This document shows, piece by piece, positions 14,199-25,676 of a stretch of DNA of 34,776 nt. Origin of the DNA: Silvania hatchlandensis (GTDB lineage Bacteria; Pseudomonadota; Gammaproteobacteria; Enterobacterales; Enterobacteriaceae). The notes under the pieces are model-generated. The model had not been told where the DNA came from, ran no database searches, and worked only from the letters and a program-made list of their open reading frames with translations. The DNA is taken from NCBI RefSeq assembly GCF_025564065.1, contig NZ_JAMGZK010000050.1:228354-263129 (forward strand). Direction: 5' to 3'. The translations under genes were made by a program, and so were the position numbers. Within the stretch, counting starts at the first letter, position 1; every line of letters starts with the position of its first letter.

Positions 14199-14732
14199 TT
14201 AAGACTGCAAGACGTCTGCAAGGCGCTCAAGACGGCCGCGTACGCTGCCATCAATGACCATATCACCCGCTCGGATGATTACGCCCGCCATTACAGACTT
14301 ATCGATATTGCAATTCAGCTTCACTTTGCGTGACAAACGTTTTTCCATCGCAACGGTGATTTTCGAAAGCTGCTCTTTACTCAGTTCAGTTGAAGAAGTT
14401 ACATGAACTTCAACGGTCGCTTCACTGAGGGCACGTAAGTGCTCGAACTGCTCAAGAACATCCGGGAGCGCTTTAAGACGACCATTTTCAGCCATTACCC
14501 GAATCAGGTTCTGACCGTTGGTGTCCAGCTGCTCACCGCAAATGGCGATGAACGAACTGGCGAGGGTTTCCGGTGCCAGTGCACCTGAAAGCATCTCAGC
14601 CATGTGTTCGTTTTTCGTTACCTCAGCGGCAAACGCCAGCATATTCTGCCAGCGATCGACATTTTGGTGTTCGATAGCAAAGTCAAAAGCTGCTTTGGCG
14701 TAGGGGCGAGCTACCGTAATAAATTCAGACAT
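14199..14732 (-). CDS. atpH: ATP synthase F1 subunit delta
   Basis: Joins the top of F1 (alpha N-termini) to the b-subunit peripheral stalk. It has 177 residues, as in E. coli. The N-terminal helical bundle starts [19 protein letters not shown]; the C-terminal part has the OSCP/delta signature around [22 protein letters not shown]. It lies 14 bases after atpF and 12 bases before atpA. Confidence 0.98.
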   Translation of the reverse strand: MSEFITVARPYAKAAFDFAIEHQNVDRWQNMLAFAAEVTKNEHMAEMLSGALAPETLASSFIAICGEQLDTNGQNLIRVMAENGRLKALPDVLEQFEHLRALSEATVEVHVTSSTELSKEQLSKITVAMEKRLSRKVKLNCNIDKSVMAGVIIRAGDMVIDGSVRGRLERLADVLQS

Positions 14733-14746
14733 CAGCCCCTCCCTCC

Positions 14747-15217
14747 TTACAGTTCAGCGACAAGTTTGTCCACGATGTCGCTGTTAGCAGCTTCATCCAC
14801 GGAACGTTCGATGATCTTCTCGGCGCCAGCAACAGCCAGAATCGCAACCTGCTTACGCAGTTCTTCACGAGCACGTTTACGCTCAGCATCAATTTCTGCC
14901 TGCGCTTGTGCCACGATCTTAGTGCGTTCCTGTTCTGCTTCAGCTTTCGCTTCGTCCAGGATCTGAGAACGACGTTTGTTCGCCTGCTCGATGATTACCT
15001 GGGCTTCCGCTTTCGCTTTTTTCAGCTGGTCGGTCGCGTTGGCCTGTGCAAGGTCCAAATCTTTCTTAGCACGTTCTGCAGAAGCCAGGCCGTCAGCAAT
15101 TTCTTTCTGACGTTTTTCGATGGCTGCCATTAAAGGCGGCCAAACGTACTTCATGCAGAACCAGACAAAGATAACAAACGCGATGGCCTGGCCGAGGATT
15201 GTTGCGTTCATGTTCAC
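14747..15217 (-). CDS. atpF: ATP synthase Fo subunit b
   Basis: Peripheral stalk subunit, present as a dimer anchored in the inner membrane. It has 156 residues. One N-terminal membrane helix ([20 protein letters not shown], about residues 7-26) is followed by a long charged coiled-coil helix rich in Ala, Glu, Lys and Gln, ending KLVAEL. It lies about 50 bases after atpE and 14 bases before atpH. Confidence 0.98.
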   Translation of the reverse strand: MNMNATILGQAIAFVIFVWFCMKYVWPPLMAAIEKRQKEIADGLASAERAKKDLDLAQANATDQLKKAKAEAQVIIEQANKRRSQILDEAKAEAEQERTKIVAQAQAEIDAERKRAREELRKQVAILAVAGAEKIIERSVDEAANSDIVDKLVAEL

Positions 15218-15240
15218 AGCACAATACCTCTTTAAATTTA

Positions 15241-15531
<291 letters not shown>

Positions 15532-15558
15532 TTAAAACGTAGTAGTGTTGGTAAAGAA

Positions 15559-16762
<1,204 letters not shown>

Positions 16763-16852
16763 CACGTTTTTACTCCTGCCCACTTCGAGGTATGTCGCGT
16801 GTCGTATAAAACGTTCTTTAAGGCTCAGAGTCAAGCAGCAAAAAGCGGTCAA

Positions 16853-16880
16853 ATTATACGGTGCGGCCCCGTGATTTCAA
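16853..16880 (-). promoter_or_regulatory. Main promoter of the atp operon
   Basis: Minus strand TTGAAA (16880-16875), 16-base spacer, TATAAT (16858-16853). The surrounding sequence closely resembles the E. coli unc operon promoter as I remember it. About 85 bases of leader precede atpI. A second weaker candidate (TTGACT then TTTTAT, 17-base spacer) lies within the leader. Confidence 0.85.
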
Positions 16881-17377
16881 ACAATAAGTAGCGAAAAGGT
16901 GAATAAATGTTTAAATATTTTTCTGCGACCCTATTTCTTAACTTTTCGTTAAACCGTGAATGACTCATTAAAACTGCAAACCGCGTAGAAACATCGGCAA
17001 TAAAGCGTGCACGTGATCACAAAACAGGCATTTACGCTAAGGTCTGACAAATCAAATCAGTAAATCGCCATATTTCATCTTTCTGATATTAAAGACTAAT
17101 TTGAGTAACTTTTTCCAAAACAGCCCTGTATACAATGAAAACCTTTTATTGACATTTATAATAAAAATTTAACATTGCATTCTTGTTACGCGCGCCTACT
17201 TTTAGCAGGCTGATATTTTCAGGGTTTATTATATTTTGGGTCAACGCCCTGCTCAGGTTAACCCAAAGAAAACCCACGGTAAAAAAGTGGTTAAATATGC
17301 GCTGTGTACTTCTTATCCTTTCGCGTATTTTTTAACATACTAAGAACAGCACAAATTCCACATTTTTTATTATTTTT
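16881..17377. other. Gene-free AT-rich stretch between atpI promoter and rsmG
   Basis: About 500 bases without a plausible gene on either strand. The only structure I see is an inverted repeat TTGGGTCAAC (17236-17245) and GTTAACCCAA (17257-17266), 10-base arms with one imperfect pair, 11-base loop, without a T-run. No standard terminator was found for the rsmG transcript. The region near 17140-17180 is strongly AT-rich. Confidence 0.6.
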
Positions 17378-18001
17378 TTAAAAATTGTTTGGCTTAATTA
17401 CCACCAGATGACGCTCCCCTTCCAACTGAGGGACACGCAGCTTAATCGCGGATTCGACAGCGAATCCCACAGGCATGTGCGCAATTTCGTCTTCCGGCAA
17501 CACCCCTTTCAGGGCGTAGAAGCGTCCGTTTTGCGCAGGCAAATGCTTGCACCAGCTGATCATATCATTGAGCGAAGCGAAGGCACGGCTGATGACGCCA
17601 TCAAACGGCGGCTCTGCCGGAAAGTCCTCTACCCTGCTCTGCACCGGATGAACATTTTCAAGCTTCAGCTCGTGCTGAACCTGACGCAGGAAGCGTACGC
17701 GCTTACCCAGGCTGTCCAGCAGCGTGAACTGGCACTCAGGACGCACGATAGAGAGCGGAATACCCGGAAGACCCGGACCCGTGCCAACATCGATAAAACG
17801 CTCGCCCTGAAGGTGTGGTGCTACAACGATGCTGTCGAGGATATGGCGAATCAACATCTCGTTGGGATCGCGCACCGAGGTGAGATTATAGGCCTTGTTC
17901 CATTTGTTGAGCATATCGACATACCCCACCAGCTGGTTTTTCTGGTGATCGGTGAGCGAAATACCGGCTTGATCCAGCAGACGAGTGAGTTTGTTGAGCA
18001 C
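17378..18001 (-). CDS. rsmG: 16S rRNA m7G527 methyltransferase RsmG
   Basis: Methylates N7 of G527 in 16S rRNA using S-adenosylmethionine; loss gives low-level streptomycin resistance in relatives. The 207 residues equal the E. coli length. The SAM-binding motif [11 protein letters not shown] is at 71-80, followed by [12 protein letters not shown] (motif II) and [12 protein letters not shown]. It lies downstream of mnmG (the old gidAB pair), separated by 104 bases that hold a REP pair. Confidence 0.98.
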   Translation of the reverse strand: MLNKLTRLLDQAGISLTDHQKNQLVGYVDMLNKWNKAYNLTSVRDPNEMLIRHILDSIVVAPHLQGERFIDVGTGPGLPGIPLSIVRPECQFTLLDSLGKRVRFLRQVQHELKLENVHPVQSRVEDFPAEPPFDGVISRAFASLNDMISWCKHLPAQNGRFYALKGVLPEDEIAHMPVGFAVESAIKLRVPQLEGERHLVVIKPNNF

Positions 18002-18028
18002 GGTGAATACCTGTTGAGAGTCGTGTTG

Positions 18029-18096
18029 GCGGGTGGCGCTATGCTGACCGCCCTACGAAGTTCTGTAGGCCCGGAACGCAACGCGTCACCGGGCAA
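18029..18096. repeat. Inverted pair of REP elements (BIME) between mnmG and rsmG
   Basis: Plus strand GGGTGGCGCTATGCTGACCG then CCCTACG (18031-18057) is one REP unit. On the other strand TGCCCGGTGACGCG with TTGCGTTCCGGGCCTACA (18095-18064) is a second, facing it. Both show the enterobacterial REP pattern (GCCxGGTGxCGC ... CCGGxCCTAC). The tails meet at CCTACGAAGTTCTGTAGG. They lie between two cotranscribed genes, a usual place for REPs. Confidence 0.85.
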
Positions 18097-18105
18097 TAAT
18101 TACGG

Positions 18106-19995
18106 TTACGCGCTGCGGCGTAACATTCCCTGTTTTTTCAGCCAGACCAGCAGAATCGAGATGGCCGCAGGCGTGACGCCTGAAATGCGCGTTGCCTGGC
18201 CAATGGACGACGGTTTATGGTCATTCAGCTTGGCGATCACCTCGTTGGAGAGGCCATTCACCAGCCGATAGTCCAGCGTTGCCGGCAGGATCGTATTCTC
18301 GTTACGCTGCTGCTTGTCGATCTCGTCCTGCTGACGGGCAATGTAGCCTTCGTATTTCACCTGGATTTCAACCTGCTCGGCGGCCTGTGCATCGTCCAGC
18401 CCTGGGGCGAACGGTGTGAGCTGAATGAGCTGTTCGTAGGTCATCTCCGGACGACGGAGCAGATCTTCGCCGCTGGCTTCACGTGAGAGCGGTGCCGACA
18501 GGTGAGCATTCACTTCGGCTACAGAATCCGTGGTTGGATTAACCCAGGTGGATTTCAGACGCTGACGCTCACGCTCGATGCTTTCCAGCTTCTCGTTGAA
18601 ACGCGCCCAGCGAACGTCGTCTACCAGACCCAGCTCACGACCCATTTCGGTCAGGCGCAGGTCGGCATTGTCTTCACGCAGCATCAGACGGTATTCCGCG
18701 CGAGAGGTAAACATACGGTACGGCTCTTTGGTACCGAGGGTGCAGAGGTCGTCCACCAGCACGCCCAGGTAAGCCTGCGAACGTCCCGGCGCCCAGCCTT
18801 CTTTCTCGGCAGAGAAACGCGCGGCGTTCAGACCGGCCAGCAGACCCTGAGCGGCAGCTTCTTCGTAACCGGTGGTACCGTTGATCTGCCCTGCGAAGAA
18901 CAGACCTTCGATAAATTTGCTTTCCAGGGTTGGCTTCAGGTCACGCGGATCGAAGAAATCGTACTCAATGGCATAGCCCGGACGCACGATCTTCGCGTTT
19001 TCCATCCCCTGCATCGAGCGGACAATTTGCATCTGAACGTCGAACGGCAGGCTGGTGGAGATCCCGTTCGGGTAGATCTCGTTGGAGGTTAGCCCTTCCG
19101 GCTCGAGGAAGATCTGGTGCTGGTTACGATCGGCAAAGCGCATCACTTTGTCTTCGATCGACGGGCAGTAACGTGGCCCGATCCCTTCGATCACGCCAGC
19201 ATACATCGGGCTACGATCGAGGTTATTGCGGATTACGTCATGGGTTTTTTCGTTAGTGTGGGTGACGTAGCACGGCACCTGACGCGGATGTTGATCCACA
19301 TTGCCCATGAACGAGAAGACCGGCATTGGATTATCACCGTGTTGCTGGGCCAGCACGCTGAAGTCAATGGTGCGGGCGTCAATACGTGGCGGCGTGCCGG
19401 TTTTCAGGCGGCTGACGCGCAGCGGCAGCTCGCGCAGTCGGCGCGATAGCGGAATGGACGGCGGATCGCCTGCACGGCCACCGCTGTAGTTATCCAGACC
19501 GATATGAATTTTGCCATCGAGGAACGTCCCGACGGTCAGCACGACGGCTTTGGCACGGAACTTAAGCCCCATCTGGGTTACAGCGCCAACGACACGATCG
19601 TTCTCGACGATCAGATCTTCAACCGCCTGTTGGAAGATCATCAGGTTCGGCTGATTCTCCAGCGCAGTGCGCACCGCCTGACGGTACAGCACGCGGTCGG
19701 CCTGTGCACGGGTCGCACGGACGGCGGGACCTTTGCTCGCGTTTAGTATCCTAAACTGGATACCCGCATGATCGATTGCGGTCGCCATCAGGCCGCCAAG
19801 CGCATCCACTTCTTTTACCAGGTGTCCTTTCCCAATGCCGCCAATCGCCGGATTACAGGACATCTGTCCCAGCGTGTCGATATTGTGTGTCAGAAGCAGG
19901 GTCTGTTGACCCATACGCGCTGCGGCCATCGCGGCCTCAGTGCCTGCATGACCCCCGCCAATGATGATGACGTCAAAAGGATCCTGATAAAACAT
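18106..19995 (-). CDS. mnmG: tRNA uridine-5-carboxymethylaminomethyl modification enzyme MnmG
   Basis: FAD-dependent partner of MnmE that installs cmnm5 groups on U34 of several tRNAs in the cytoplasm. It has 629 residues, as in E. coli (former gidA). The dinucleotide-binding motif GGGHAGTEA is at 13-21; the Cys-containing [14 protein letters not shown] and [11 protein letters not shown] follow, and the C-terminal MnmE-interaction domain ends [15 protein letters not shown]. It is transcribed away from oriC; in E. coli this transcription assists initiation. Confidence 0.99.
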   Translation of the reverse strand: MFYQDPFDVIIIGGGHAGTEAAMAAARMGQQTLLLTHNIDTLGQMSCNPAIGGIGKGHLVKEVDALGGLMATAIDHAGIQFRILNASKGPAVRATRAQADRVLYRQAVRTALENQPNLMIFQQAVEDLIVENDRVVGAVTQMGLKFRAKAVVLTVGTFLDGKIHIGLDNYSGGRAGDPPSIPLSRRLRELPLRVSRLKTGTPPRIDARTIDFSVLAQQHGDNPMPVFSFMGNVDQHPRQVPCYVTHTNEKTHDVIRNNLDRSPMYAGVIEGIGPRYCPSIEDKVMRFADRNQHQIFLEPEGLTSNEIYPNGISTSLPFDVQMQIVRSMQGMENAKIVRPGYAIEYDFFDPRDLKPTLESKFIEGLFFAGQINGTTGYEEAAAQGLLAGLNAARFSAEKEGWAPGRSQAYLGVLVDDLCTLGTKEPYRMFTSRAEYRLMLREDNADLRLTEMGRELGLVDDVRWARFNEKLESIERERQRLKSTWVNPTTDSVAEVNAHLSAPLSREASGEDLLRRPEMTYEQLIQLTPFAPGLDDAQAAEQVEIQVKYEGYIARQQDEIDKQQRNENTILPATLDYRLVNGLSNEVIAKLNDHKPSSIGQATRISGVTPAAISILLVWLKKQGMLRRSA

Positions 19996-20049
19996 GCTTT
20001 CCTGCCTTGCGTAAAGCGGTTTGAAAATGGATTGAAGCCCGGGCCGTGG

Positions 20050-20078
20050 ATTCTACTCAACTTTAGTCGTTCGAGAAA
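20050..20078 (-). promoter_or_regulatory. Candidate mnmG promoter with GC-rich discriminator
   Basis: Minus strand TTTCTC (20078-20073), 17-base spacer, TAGAAT (20055-20050), then CCACGGCCCGGGC. The GC-rich stretch after the -10 is typical of promoters under stringent control. It sits at the left edge of oriC, as gidA's promoter does in E. coli. Confidence 0.6.
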
Positions 20079-20083
20079 GCACT

Positions 20084-20360
20084 GGGATCCTGACTATTAA
20101 AAAGAAGATCTTTCTATTTAGAGATCTGTTTTATTATGATCTCTTATTAGGATCGCGGTTTTCTGTGGGTAAGCCGGATCTCACGATTAAGATCATGCGG
20201 TTAGGAAGGATCGTTTGCTGTGAATGATCGGTGATCCTGCGACGTATAAGCTGGGATCAAAAAGGCATGTTATGCACAGGCCAAAAAGTCACCAACGGTT
20301 GTTCATGGGATAACTACCGGTTAATCAAAGCTTTTAACCAGAGTTATCCACAACTGATCG
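20084..20360. other. Chromosomal replication origin oriC
   Basis: The sequence aligns with E. coli oriC from the GGATCCTG edge onward. Three AT-rich 13-mers are at 20107-20119 (GATCTTTCTATTT), 20123-20135 (GATCTGTTTTATT) and 20138-20150 (GATCTCTTATTAG). DnaA boxes: R1 TGTGGGTAA 20164-20172 (off consensus), R5M TGTGAATGA 20219-20227, R2 TTATGCACA 20270-20278, R3 ATGGGATAA 20305-20313, R4 TTATCCACA 20344-20352 (perfect). An IHF-like GATCATGCGGTTA is at 20191-20203. Eleven GATC sites lie between 20086 and 20258, the Dam/SeqA targets. Flanking genes mnmG and mioC confirm the identity. Confidence 0.97.
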
Positions 20361-20377
20361 CACGATCTTTAATCGTT

Positions 20378-20818
20378 TTAGAGTAATTTTTTCCATTCTG
20401 CCAGCCAGATCTCGGCTGGATCTTCCGGAATATCGTGATCGAGGATGTTGATCTTCAGCGTTTCGCCGATCTGTTGCGCTCCGCAGGCCTTCATTTCCGT
20501 CTCAACTTTCTCAACGGCACCGCAGAAGGTGTCATATTCCCGACTGCCAAGGCCAATCGCCCCGAAACGGACGTTCGCCAGGTCAGGTTGCTGCTCTTTT
20601 AACTCTTCATATAAAGGCAGCAGGTTATCCGGAAGATCCCCGGCACCGTGCGTTGAGGTGATCAACAGCCAGATCCCGTCGATCGGCAGATCTTCTAATA
20701 ACGGTCCGTGCAGCGTTTGTGTCGATAAGCCGGCATCCTCCAGCTTTTCGGCCAGGTGTTCCGCGACATATTCAGCGCCGCCAAGGGTGCTGCCGGTAAT
20801 GAGAGTTACATCCGCCAT
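20378..20818 (-). CDS. mioC: Flavodoxin-like protein MioC
   Basis: Small FMN-binding flavoprotein of the flavodoxin family; E. coli MioC supports biotin synthase electron transfer in vitro. It has 146 residues, one fewer than I recall for E. coli. The FMN phosphate loop GSTLGGAEYVAE is at about 9-20; STHGAGDLPDN and GLGSREYDTFCG are the other cofactor loops. It is transcribed into oriC, and a DnaA box lies in its promoter region, as in E. coli where DnaA represses it. Confidence 0.97.
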   Translation of the reverse strand: MADVTLITGSTLGGAEYVAEHLAEKLEDAGLSTQTLHGPLLEDLPIDGIWLLITSTHGAGDLPDNLLPLYEELKEQQPDLANVRFGAIGLGSREYDTFCGAVEKVETEMKACGAQQIGETLKINILDHDIPEDPAEIWLAEWKKLL

Positions 20819-20848
20819 GATCGACCACTCCTGTGTTCAGAGTGGCGT

Positions 20849-20888
20849 ATTGTACGCTGTGAATGCCCTGGGATCTACCTGTGGAAAA
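20849..20888 (-). promoter_or_regulatory. mioC promoter region with DnaA box
   Basis: The minus strand carries TTTTCCACA (20888-20880), a DnaA box, about 26 bases upstream of a -10-like TACAAT (20854-20849) set in the palindrome GCGTACAATACGC. No good -35 is evident. DnaA-controlled mioC transcription into oriC is established for E. coli. Confidence 0.65.
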
Positions 20889-20909
20889 TGTGGTAATTAT
20901 TTTGCCGGG

Positions 20910-21368
20910 CTACGGGCGGATGGTACGCATGATCGGGTTCTGCAGGGAGATCAGCGTCTCGGTGGACTGAATTTCATCAATTGTTTGGATCTTGTTGATA
21001 AGTACCTGCTGCAGGGCATCGATCGATCGGCACATCACCTTTATAAAGATGCTGTAGTGCCCGGTGGTGTAATAGGCCTCGGTGACTTCATCCAGCGCGT
21101 TTAACTTTGCCAGAGCCGAAGGATAGTCTTTCGCGCTTTTGAGGATGATGCCGATAAAGCAGCACACGTCGTACCCCAGATGCTTCGGGCTGACGTCAAT
21201 ATGCGCCCCGATAATGATCCCTGCCTGTTTCATCTTCTCAACGCGCACGTGTATGGTGCCAGGGCTGACGCCAAACTGTTTTGCCAGTTCGGCATAGGCG
21301 GTACGGGCGTTGGCCATCAGGGCTTCCAGGATGCCGCGGTCCAGATTGTCGATCTGATAATTTTCCAT
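20910..21368 (-). CDS. asnC: Lrp/AsnC-family regulator AsnC
   Basis: Transcription activator of asnA and autoregulator, responding to asparagine in E. coli. The 152 residues match E. coli. N-terminal helix-turn-helix is YAELAKQFGVSPGTIHVRVEKM (split here as YAELAKQFGVSP and GTIHVRVEKM, about residues 25-46); the C-terminal RAM ligand and oligomerisation domain includes EVTEAYYTTGHYSIFIKV. It is divergent from asnA across 150 bases, where its operators are expected. Confidence 0.98.
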   Translation of the reverse strand: MENYQIDNLDRGILEALMANARTAYAELAKQFGVSPGTIHVRVEKMKQAGIIIGAHIDVSPKHLGYDVCCFIGIILKSAKDYPSALAKLNALDEVTEAYYTTGHYSIFIKVMCRSIDALQQVLINKIQTIDEIQSTETLISLQNPIMRTIRP

Positions 21369-21518
21369 AGCTTTTTCTTATGAAGATTAATGAATAACTC
21401 TATATTAGCGGGTATTTTTATCGAATCAAAAGCGTTGTCGTCATTTTATTGTTGGTTTATTGAAAGCGAGACTTTTTTGTTGCTTAATCAGTGCCAACAG
21501 GACGCAGGAGTATAAATA
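21369..21518. promoter_or_regulatory. Divergent asnC-asnA control region
   Basis: This AT-rich 150-base gap must contain both promoters and AsnC sites. I see a possible asnC -10 around 21400-21410 (minus-strand TAATAT) and a strong asnA ribosome binding site (GCAGGAG, 8 bases before the ATG). I cannot place the AsnC operators. Confidence 0.55.
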
Positions 21519-22511
21519 ATGAAAACCGCTTACATCGCACAACAACGCCAGATCAGTTTCGTAAAATCCCATTTTTCCCGCCAGCTGGAAGAGAAGCTTG
21601 GCCTGATTGAAGTTCAGGCTCCAATTTTAAGCCGTGTGGGCGACGGGACGCAGGACAACTTGTCTGGTTGCGAAAAAGCGGTACAGGTGAAAGTGAAAAC
21701 ACTGCCCGACGCCCAGTTCGAAGTGGTTCATTCACTGGCGAAGTGGAAGCGACAAACCCTGGGACAACACGACTTCAGCGCGGGCGAAGGGCTTTACACG
21801 CACATGAAAGCCCTTCGCCCCGATGAAGACCGCCTTACTGCTATTCACTCTGTTTACGTCGACCAGTGGGACTGGGAACGCGTAATGGGTGATGGCGAAC
21901 GTCATACCCGCACGCTGACATCAACGGTAGAAGCTATCTATGCCGGGATCAAAGCCACTGAAGCAGCAGTCAGTAAAGAGTTTGGGTTAACCCCGTTCCT
22001 GCCGGAGACTATTCAGTTTATCCACAGTCAGGATCTGCTGAGCCGTTTCCCGGATCTGGATGCTAAAGGCCGTGAGCGAGCGATTGCTAAAGAGCTGGGC
22101 GCGGTATTCCTGATTGGGATCGGCGGCAAACTGTCTCATGGTCAGCGCCACGACGTACGTGCTCCGGATTATGATGACTGGAGCAGCGAAGGCGACAGCG
22201 GTTTCGCAGGGCTGAACGGCGATATTCTGGTATGGAACCCGGTGCTGGAAGATGCGTTTGAGCTCTCCTCTATGGGGATCCGCGTGGACGCCGAGGCGCT
22301 GCAGCGTCAGCTGGCTATCACCGGTGATGACGATCGTTTGCAGCTGGAGTGGCATCAGGCCCTGCTGCGTGGTGAGATGCCGCAGACCATTGGTGGCGGT
22401 ATTGGCCAGTCTCGCCTGACCATGCTCCTGCTGCAGCTGTCACACATCGGCCAGGTTCAGTGTGGCGTCTGGCCACAGCAGGTTCGCGACAGCGTGGATG
22501 CGCTGCTGTAA
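21519..22511 (+). CDS. asnA: Ammonia-dependent aspartate-ammonia ligase AsnA
   Basis: Makes asparagine from aspartate, ammonia and ATP (to AMP and PPi) in the cytoplasm. It has 330 residues, as in E. coli; a fold related to class II aminoacyl-tRNA synthetases. Recognisable stretches are [20 protein letters not shown] at the N-terminus, [15 protein letters not shown], and DDWSSEG; the C-terminus has [15 protein letters not shown]. Divergent from its activator gene asnC. Its stop codon directly abuts the stop of viaA on the other strand, with no space for a separate terminator. Confidence 0.99.
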   Translation: MKTAYIAQQRQISFVKSHFSRQLEEKLGLIEVQAPILSRVGDGTQDNLSGCEKAVQVKVKTLPDAQFEVVHSLAKWKRQTLGQHDFSAGEGLYTHMKALRPDEDRLTAIHSVYVDQWDWERVMGDGERHTRTLTSTVEAIYAGIKATEAAVSKEFGLTPFLPETIQFIHSQDLLSRFPDLDAKGRERAIAKELGAVFLIGIGGKLSHGQRHDVRAPDYDDWSSEGDSGFAGLNGDILVWNPVLEDAFELSSMGIRVDAEALQRQLAITGDDDRLQLEWHQALLRGEMPQTIGGGIGQSRLTMLLLQLSHIGQVQCGVWPQQVRDSVDALL

Positions 22512-23963
22512 TTAGCGTTTCCAGCGCCGTAATAAACGGCTTCGTAACCCGGTATCAAAGCGCCAGATATGATCGAAGATGCGCATGATGCCGGGTTTTC
22601 CATGGGTGGACATTGCCACTGCATGAAAACGATGCTGATGTTCCCGCTGCAGCACCTTTATTTGACTCACCACCTCATCCGGCAGCCGCTGGGCAATAAA
22701 ATCCGAGATCACCACCGCATCTGCGTCATACCACTCTCCGCCCTGCATACGCTCGATAACGGCGCGAAAACAGCTGGCGAGATCGGTACCGCCGCGAAAG
22801 CGCTGGCTTAAAAAACGGATCGCCTGCTCCAGACCCTGCTCACCCGAGAGTTCATAACCCACGACCTCGCTGGAAAACAGCATGATATAGCAGCGCCGTC
22901 TGTCGGCGAGGGCGACGCGCATCAGCGCCAGGCAAAAGGCTTTGGCGCACTGCTCATTGAAGCCGCCCATTGAACCAGAGGTGTCCACACAGACGATAAA
23001 CGGCCCGCGCGGCTGCTCGTCGAAATCCTGATGCACTGCCGGGCGCTGACTCACTTTCTCGTGCCAGGCATCCCCATGCAGACGATAAGTCAGCAGCTGC
23101 TTTTCAACCAGTCGACGGTAAAATTCATACTCAAGCTCCGATATGCCGAGGGTGGCCAGCTCCGGCGGCAGCAGGCGCAGAATATCGTCGCTCTGCTGTA
23201 ACCCGTCCACCTGTTCCGGCACCGTCGCCGGTTCGCGCACCAGGGTGCGGAAGGTTTCCAACGGGGCATCCTTTTTTGGCACCGACTTCGCCTCACGCGA
23301 ACGGCCCAGCTGTTCCGCCAGCTGCATCAGCTCCGGCTGCTGTGCCAGAAAGTCGCCATAGCGGACGATAAGCTGATAATCCCCGCGTTTAAGCTGCCCC
23401 GCGCTCATATCCCAGAGTCGCCCGGCGGAATTTTCGTTCTCAACCAGCACCGGCTCCAGTGCCCCGGTCAATGTCATGCGCTCCTGTACTTCGCTGAGGA
23501 GCTGTTCGCGCTCTTCTTCCAGCAGTTGCTGATTGAGCGACGTGGCCTGGACCACCAGACTCAGTCGCCAGCGCTGTAAAAACAGCGTGTGCAGGGCGGG
23601 CGTGAAGGTGGCGTTATCGGCTACCAGCTGTCGGGCCTGGCTGGCGTACGGGGAATGTAATCGGTCCAGCAAGGTCAGGATCTGCGGCAGCTGCACAATC
23701 AGCTGCGGCGTCGAGAGCATCTGACTCGCCTGATAACACATCACCTCTTCGGTCAGCTCCGGCGGGACGCGGGTGTCTTTCAGGCGTTTGCGTAAGTTAT
23801 CCCGCCAGCGGGGGAGATCGTCGGTGATGGCGGTTTTAAGTCTGGGAAATTTTTCAAAAAAGACCACCAGCTGCGGCGAGGCCAGCAAGGCGAGGATGAT
23901 CTCTTCGATCAGCCCCTCCTCACCGACGGCCAGCATGATATTGAGCGTATCCAGCGTCAGCAT
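22512..23963 (-). CDS. viaA: VWA-domain protein ViaA
   Basis: Partner of the MoxR ATPase RavA. In E. coli the pair affects respiratory complexes and aminoglycoside sensitivity. It has 483 residues, as in E. coli. The C-terminal von Willebrand A domain has the metal-binding MIDAS motif DTSGS at residues 327-331, followed by [10 protein letters not shown] and VISDF, the other MIDAS elements. The N-terminal 300 residues are helical and family-specific. The start overlaps the ravA end by 7 bases, implying coupled translation. Confidence 0.98.
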   Translation of the reverse strand: MLTLDTLNIMLAVGEEGLIEEIILALLASPQLVVFFEKFPRLKTAITDDLPRWRDNLRKRLKDTRVPPELTEEVMCYQASQMLSTPQLIVQLPQILTLLDRLHSPYASQARQLVADNATFTPALHTLFLQRWRLSLVVQATSLNQQLLEEEREQLLSEVQERMTLTGALEPVLVENENSAGRLWDMSAGQLKRGDYQLIVRYGDFLAQQPELMQLAEQLGRSREAKSVPKKDAPLETFRTLVREPATVPEQVDGLQQSDDILRLLPPELATLGISELEYEFYRRLVEKQLLTYRLHGDAWHEKVSQRPAVHQDFDEQPRGPFIVCVDTSGSMGGFNEQCAKAFCLALMRVALADRRRCYIMLFSSEVVGYELSGEQGLEQAIRFLSQRFRGGTDLASCFRAVIERMQGGEWYDADAVVISDFIAQRLPDEVVSQIKVLQREHQHRFHAVAMSTHGKPGIMRIFDHIWRFDTGLRSRLLRRWKR

Positions 23964-25453
23964 TGACGCGCCTGTTTAATCTGCGCGATCACATCCTGCA
24001 GGCTGGATTCAATGCGCCCCAGCCAGTCGCTGTGAATAAAGAGGCATTTTTGCTGTTCGCTAAAGCGGGTGTGCTGCAGGTGCCACTGATTATCCAGCGC
24101 TTCCAGTTGCTGTTTTATCTCTTCCGGAACGCTTTCCGATGTGGTGCCGGGCAGCGCCAGTCGCGATCCCTGCAGGCTGACGTCACGGATCACCAGATGC
24201 AGGCTGCCGTCCACTTCCATATTGAGCTGCTGGGCAAAGCCGATGCCGTTGAGTTTGCCGCGGATCTCCCCGCCTTTGCTCAGCCACAGGGAGAGGGCTT
24301 CCCGCTCGAGAGTGATATGAATCACCTGCATTTCATGGAGCTTAAGCGGCTGTTGGAGCAGCAGCGTCAAAGTGGTATCGGTCAGATCGTCCGGCAATTC
24401 GTAATGGGGTTTCCGGGCGAACATACCGCTCTGGCGGCTGACCCTCAGGGCTGTTTTATCGCTTTGCTGCTGTTGCAGCTGGATGCGGCGCTGGGTAATG
24501 GCCCCGAGCTGGTTGAGCATCTCCTGCTGTCCCCAGGCGTGCCCGGTCATCAATACGTCCAGCTGCTGCTGCATCAGGTTCATGCCGCTGGCATCATGCC
24601 ACAGGCAATCTTTCAGCAGGATCAGATCGATGGGAGCAACCGCATCGCGGCCACTGAACAGGGCGCTGGCCTGCAGCAGGCGAATGGCTTTTTTCCAGCG
24701 GCGGTCAGACACGTAGGGAGCGCCCGGCAGGGTATCCAGCTGTTGGCGCAGCATAAAGACCAGGTCGAACACCGCATCCGGTAGCGTGATTTTGCCGATA
24801 TCGTGCTGCCACTGCTGGTACTCTTCGTCCGTAACCTGCAGCGCGGCGGGCACCGGGTTGTCGTTCTCATTCTGCTGGGTAATCAGCAGCGAGCGAAAGT
24901 TCGCTTTGTCCTGTACTTTGTCGAGCCACAGGCGGATCAGCATGCGGTCATACAGGGCTTCCAGGCTGCTGTCGGCTTCGGGCAGTTCGTTGGAGGCGGC
25001 CACCAGCAGGCGCATCGGGATTTTCTCTTCATGCGCACCATTCCGGAACCGACGTTCGTTGATGGCGGTCAGCAGGGTATTCAGGATCGCCGGGCCGGCT
25101 TTCCAGATCTCATCGAGAAAAACGATCTCTGCTTCCGGGAGATAGCCCGCCGTCAGACGTTCATAGCGCCCTTCATCTTTTAATGCCTGAATCGAAAGTG
25201 GGCCAAAGACCTCTTCCGGAGTTGAAAAACGGGTCATCAGGTATTCAAATGCCCGGGCATGTTGAAAAGCGAATTTCAGGCGGCGGGCTATCAGGCTTTT
25301 GGCAATGCCGGGCGGCCCCAGCAGAAAGACACTTTCGCCGCTCAGCGCCGCCAGTAAACAGAGGCGGATGGCGTGGCTGCGTTCAAACAGCCCTTTTTCC
25401 AGCGCGCTGCTGAGGCGGGAAATTCTTTCTGCTAATAAATGAGTGTGAGCCAT
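23957..25453 (-). CDS. ravA: MoxR-family AAA+ ATPase RavA
   Basis: Hexameric regulatory ATPase; in E. coli it binds the inducible lysine decarboxylase LdcI and works with ViaA. It has 498 residues. Walker A GPPGIAKS is at 46-53 and Walker B IVFLDEI at 110-116, followed by the sensor region [10 protein letters not shown]. The C-terminal part includes the LARA-type beta domain that binds LdcI. It is first in ravA-viaA, divergent from kup over 223 bases. The family ATPase motifs are intact. Confidence 0.98.
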   Translation of the reverse strand: MAHTHLLAERISRLSSALEKGLFERSHAIRLCLLAALSGESVFLLGPPGIAKSLIARRLKFAFQHARAFEYLMTRFSTPEEVFGPLSIQALKDEGRYERLTAGYLPEAEIVFLDEIWKAGPAILNTLLTAINERRFRNGAHEEKIPMRLLVAASNELPEADSSLEALYDRMLIRLWLDKVQDKANFRSLLITQQNENDNPVPAALQVTDEEYQQWQHDIGKITLPDAVFDLVFMLRQQLDTLPGAPYVSDRRWKKAIRLLQASALFSGRDAVAPIDLILLKDCLWHDASGMNLMQQQLDVLMTGHAWGQQEMLNQLGAITQRRIQLQQQQSDKTALRVSRQSGMFARKPHYELPDDLTDTTLTLLLQQPLKLHEMQVIHITLEREALSLWLSKGGEIRGKLNGIGFAQQLNMEVDGSLHLVIRDVSLQGSRLALPGTTSESVPEEIKQQLEALDNQWHLQHTRFSEQQKCLFIHSDWLGRIESSLQDVIAQIKQARQC

Positions 25454-25676
25454 AATTGTTTTGCATCCTTTCGCCGTAGAGTCGGCTAATTGAAGCGAGT
25501 ATAGACGTTTCGGTCAGGGCTGGTAATAGACTGAACTGCGGTGCTATTTTCTTTGCGCTATGTTAATGCGGTTGCATTTAGGGGTACGATTTTGCGATTA
25601 ATCGTGCATACTGTGCGCCTTTTGTGGGCCAAGGGACTAAGCACACATTTGTTATATAAACGAAAAAGACTAGTCT
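25454..25676. promoter_or_regulatory. Divergent ravA-kup control region
   Basis: It has no gene and must carry both promoters. I see only weak -10 candidates such as CATACT near 25605 toward kup. The kup start has no clear Shine-Dalgarno within 10 bases. I make no operator call. Confidence 0.4.

Noticed and set aside
12735..14333. 532-codon open frame opposite atpA and atpH
   Set aside because: It spans two real genes on the other strand and has no recognisable fold; it reflects codon bias of strongly expressed genes.
16763..16852. Upstream start for atpI adding 30 residues
   Set aside because: It would begin just at the expected transcription start, has no ribosome binding site and no similarity to AtpI.
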